From JBBDXA01 sp040902585 (lineage in GTDB: Bacteria > Planctomycetota > Phycisphaerae > Phycisphaerales > Phycisphaeraceae): a DNA stretch of 15,370 nt. The first letter of the stretch is position 1, and every line of letters begins with the position of its first letter. The notes below the pieces were generated by a model that saw only the letters and a list, made by a program, of their open reading frames with translations, was not told the origin of the DNA and did no database searches. Location: positions 1 through 15,370 of the forward strand of contig JBBDXA010000211.1 in NCBI GenBank assembly GCA_040902585.1, read 5' to 3'. The translations under genes and the position numbers were made by a program. Below are positions 13,492 through 15,370 of this stretch, piece after piece.

Positions 13492-15370
13492 TGAATCCCA
13501 AGGTCAACACTATCGCCAGCCGCCTGAGCCTGCGCCAGCCGCAGCGGGACTCGCTGGAGATTCTGGATCGTGTCTGCGAGATCATCAAGCCGGACAAAGA
13601 CACGGATGTGGCCGCGGCGCTGGAGATCATCAAGTCGGAGTTCCCGACCGTCACCGACTTCGACCGGGACTTTCCATCGCTCTGCTTCGCCTTGGCGACG
13701 GGCGTGGGCAAGACGCGACTCATGGGCGCGTTCATCGCCTACCTGAACCAGGTCGAAGGCATCCGGCATTTCTTCGTGCTTGCGCCGAACCTGACGATCT
13801 ACAACAAGCTCATCGCTGACTTCACGCCCAACACGCCCAAGTACGTGTTCACGGGCCTTGCCGACTTCGCGATCAACCCGCCGGAGATTATCACCGGCGA
13901 CAACTACGAGGGCGGCCGGGGCGTGCGCGACGACAAGCTGTTCGACACGGATGAGATTCACATCAACATCTTCAACATCTCGAAGATCAACTCCGAAGTT
14001 CGCGGCGGCAATGCGCCCCGCATCAAACGACTTCAGGAATACATCGGCGAAAGCTATTTCCAGTACCTCTCCAAGCTCGATGACCTCGTGCTGCTGATGG
14101 ACGAATCCCACCGCTACCGGGCATCGGCGGGCGTGAAGGCGATCAACGAACTCAAGCCGATTCTTGGGCTGGAACTAACGGCCACGCCACAGGTGGAGTC
14201 GGGGCAGAAGTCGGTTCCATTCAAAAACGTGATCTACGCCTATCCGCTGTCCCGCGCCTTGAATGAAGGATTCGTCAAGGAGCCAGCGGTCGCCACGCGG
14301 GAGAACTTCGATGCCAGCGCCTACAGCAAGGAGTCACTGGAGAAGCTCAAGCTGGAAGATGGCGTGCGCGTTCACGAGGAAACGAAGGTTCAGTTGGAGA
14401 TTTACTCCCGTGAGACAGGCGCGAAGCGAGTGAAGCCGTTCATGCTGGTGGTCGCCCAGGACACGGAGCATGCCAACGCGCTGGTGAAGGCGATTGAAGA
14501 TGAGAGCTTTTTCGCGGGTCAGTACAAAGGCAAGGTCATCACCGTTCACTCGCAGACGAAGGGCGATGAGAAGGACGAGATTGTCGAGCAGCTTCTGACG
14601 GTTGAAGACCCGGACAATCCAGTCGAGATTGTGGTTCACGTCAACATGCTCAAAGAAGGCTGGGATGTGACGAACCTCTACACGATCGTCCCGCTGCGGG
14701 CGGCGAACTCCAAGACGCTCGTAGAACAATCCATCGGGCGCGGCTTGCGATTGCCCTATGGAAAGCGGGTCGGTGTGCCAGCGGTGGATCGCCTGACGAT
14801 TGTGTCGCATGACAAGTTTCAGGAAATCATCGACGAAGCGAACAAACCGGACTCGATCATTCGCACCGGGATCATCATCGGCAAGGACATTCCCGAAAAG
14901 CGATCGGAGGTTGTCATTGTCGAGTCGAATCTTGCGCGACTGATCAATGGAACAACGCTAGTCGGAGAGGGCGAGGTGCAGGGGAAGCTATTCGAGAAGC
15001 CGGAAGAGCAGAAGATCGCGCAGACGACGCTGGAGGTCATCCGCCAGTTCGAGCGGTTGCCGAAGTCCGCTGACTTGCGGAATCCGGAGATTCAACGGCA
15101 GATCATTGCAAGGGTAGCCGCCGCTGTCGCGCCGGCGCAGGGGACGCTGGAAGGGGTCACGGAGAACGTGGACCTCGCCAAGGTCGTAGCGAAAACAACG
15201 GACTTGCACATTGACATGTCGATTGACATTCCGCGCATCCTGGTGGTGCCCACCGGCGAAGTGACGAGCGGGTTCCGCGACTTCCAACTTGACGCGACGG
15301 GCATTCATCTTCAGCCCGTGTCTCAGGAGATTCTGATCCAGCATCTAAACGACCATTCTCGCCACCGGCT
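13491..15370 (+). CDS. res: type III restriction Res-like DEAD-box helicase subunit (cut by right edge)
   Basis: The frame starts at ATG 13491, overlapping the mod stop by one base, and stays open through 626 codons to the edge. Superfamily 2 helicase motifs are intact: Walker A ATGVGKT (69-75), DESH (204-207) as motif II, ELTATPQ with TAT at 230-232, then MLKEGWDVTNL (387-397) and QSIGRGLRLP (413-422). Type III Res proteins use ATP to move or slide along DNA and cut when two unmethylated sites meet head to head; they act in a complex with Mod. The nuclease domain (PD-(D/E)XK) should lie further C-terminal, outside the window, so cleavage cannot be confirmed. Family members are usually about 900-1000 residues, so roughly two thirds is visible. 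Confidence 0.92.
   Translation, partial: MNPKVNTIASRLSLRQPQRDSLEILDRVCEIIKPDKDTDVAAALEIIKSEFPTVTDFDRDFPSLCFALATGVGKTRLMGAFIAYLNQVEGIRHFFVLAPNLTIYNKLIADFTPNTPKYVFTGLADFAINPPEIITGDNYEGGRGVRDDKLFDTDEIHINIFNISKINSEVRGGNAPRIKRLQEYIGESYFQYLSKLDDLVLLMDESHRYRASAGVKAINELKPILGLELTATPQVESGQKSVPFKNVIYAYPLSRALNEGFVKEPAVATRENFDASAYSKESLEKLKLEDGVRVHEETKVQLEIYSRETGAKRVKPFMLVVAQDTEHANALVKAIEDESFFAGQYKGKVITVHSQTKGDEKDEIVEQLLTVEDPDNPVEIVVHVNMLKEGWDVTNLYTIVPLRAANSKTLVEQSIGRGLRLPYGKRVGVPAVDRLTIVSHDKFQEIIDEANKPDSIIRTGIIIGKDIPEKRSEVVIVESNLARLINGTTLVGEGEVQGKLFEKPEEQKIAQTTLEVIRQFERLPKSADLRNPEIQRQIIARVAAAVAPAQGTLEGVTENVDLAKVVAKTTDLHIDMSIDIPRILVVPTGEVTSGFRDFQLDATGIHLQPVSQEILIQHLNDHSRHR

Noticed and set aside
13347..14111. 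Open frame of 254 codons on the minus strand over the mod-res junction
   Set aside because: The plus strand carries the Res helicase with Walker A and the mod stop/start overlap; the antisense frame has no recognisable domain.
7852..15370. DISARM or BREX system
   Set aside because: A SNF2 helicase plus methyltransferase recalls class 1 DISARM, but no DrmA, DrmB or DrmC is visible and no BREX PglZ or BrxC. The methyltransferase and helicase are of the type III Mod/Res kind. Genes beyond the edge could change this.
1..15370. CRISPR array
   Set aside because: No regularly spaced repeats of 20-40 bp; the repeats seen are short pairs.

Overview
The window looks like a GC-rich bacterial chromosome carrying the left part of an integrated genetic element. 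The host flank lies at about 1-960. It holds the start of a XerC/XerD-type recombinase gene, a small four-cysteine protein, and a CAU-anticodon tRNA with a good sigma70-like promoter. The tRNA has no encoded CCA end. I suspect Planctomycetota or a relative from the general look of the proteins, but nothing in the sequence proves it.

The element begins at the tRNA 3' half. A phage-type tyrosine integrase (907-2436, minus) runs into the tRNA, and its last residues are encoded by the tRNA antisense strand. This is the usual layout of an island integrated at a tRNA gene. To the right are a small XRE-type repressor with a palindrome upstream, a TubC-docking-like protein, a CHC2/TOPRIM/DUF3987 primase-helicase-like protein, and two tandem excisionase-like helix-turn-helix proteins. 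All are on the minus strand, mostly with overlapping stops and starts, and look like the element's integration and replication module. A 163-bp spacer (6036-6198) holds four copies of a 7-bp motif. Further right (6199-7707, minus) is a 502-residue protein I do not recognise, with a winged-helix-like C-terminal region.

From 7852 rightwards a plus-strand operon encodes a SNF2-family helicase, a BRO-N/DinD-like protein, a type III (beta-class) N6-adenine DNA methyltransferase, and a type III Res-like helicase/nuclease subunit cut by the window edge. This reads as a defence cargo: a type III restriction-modification pair extended by a SNF2 translocase and a BRO-N protein. The Mod and Res families and their role are established. 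The joint action of all four genes is inferred from their order and spacing.

The least expected signals are a perfect 11-bp inverted repeat with a 3-base loop inside the BRO-N coding sequence, a low-GC central block in the methyltransferase that suggests exchange of its target-recognition domain, a cluster of CATTTCA motifs next to the replication module, and an A-G mismatch in the anticodon stem of the target tRNA. No CRISPR array, rRNA gene or insertion sequence was seen. The right end of the element lies outside the window.
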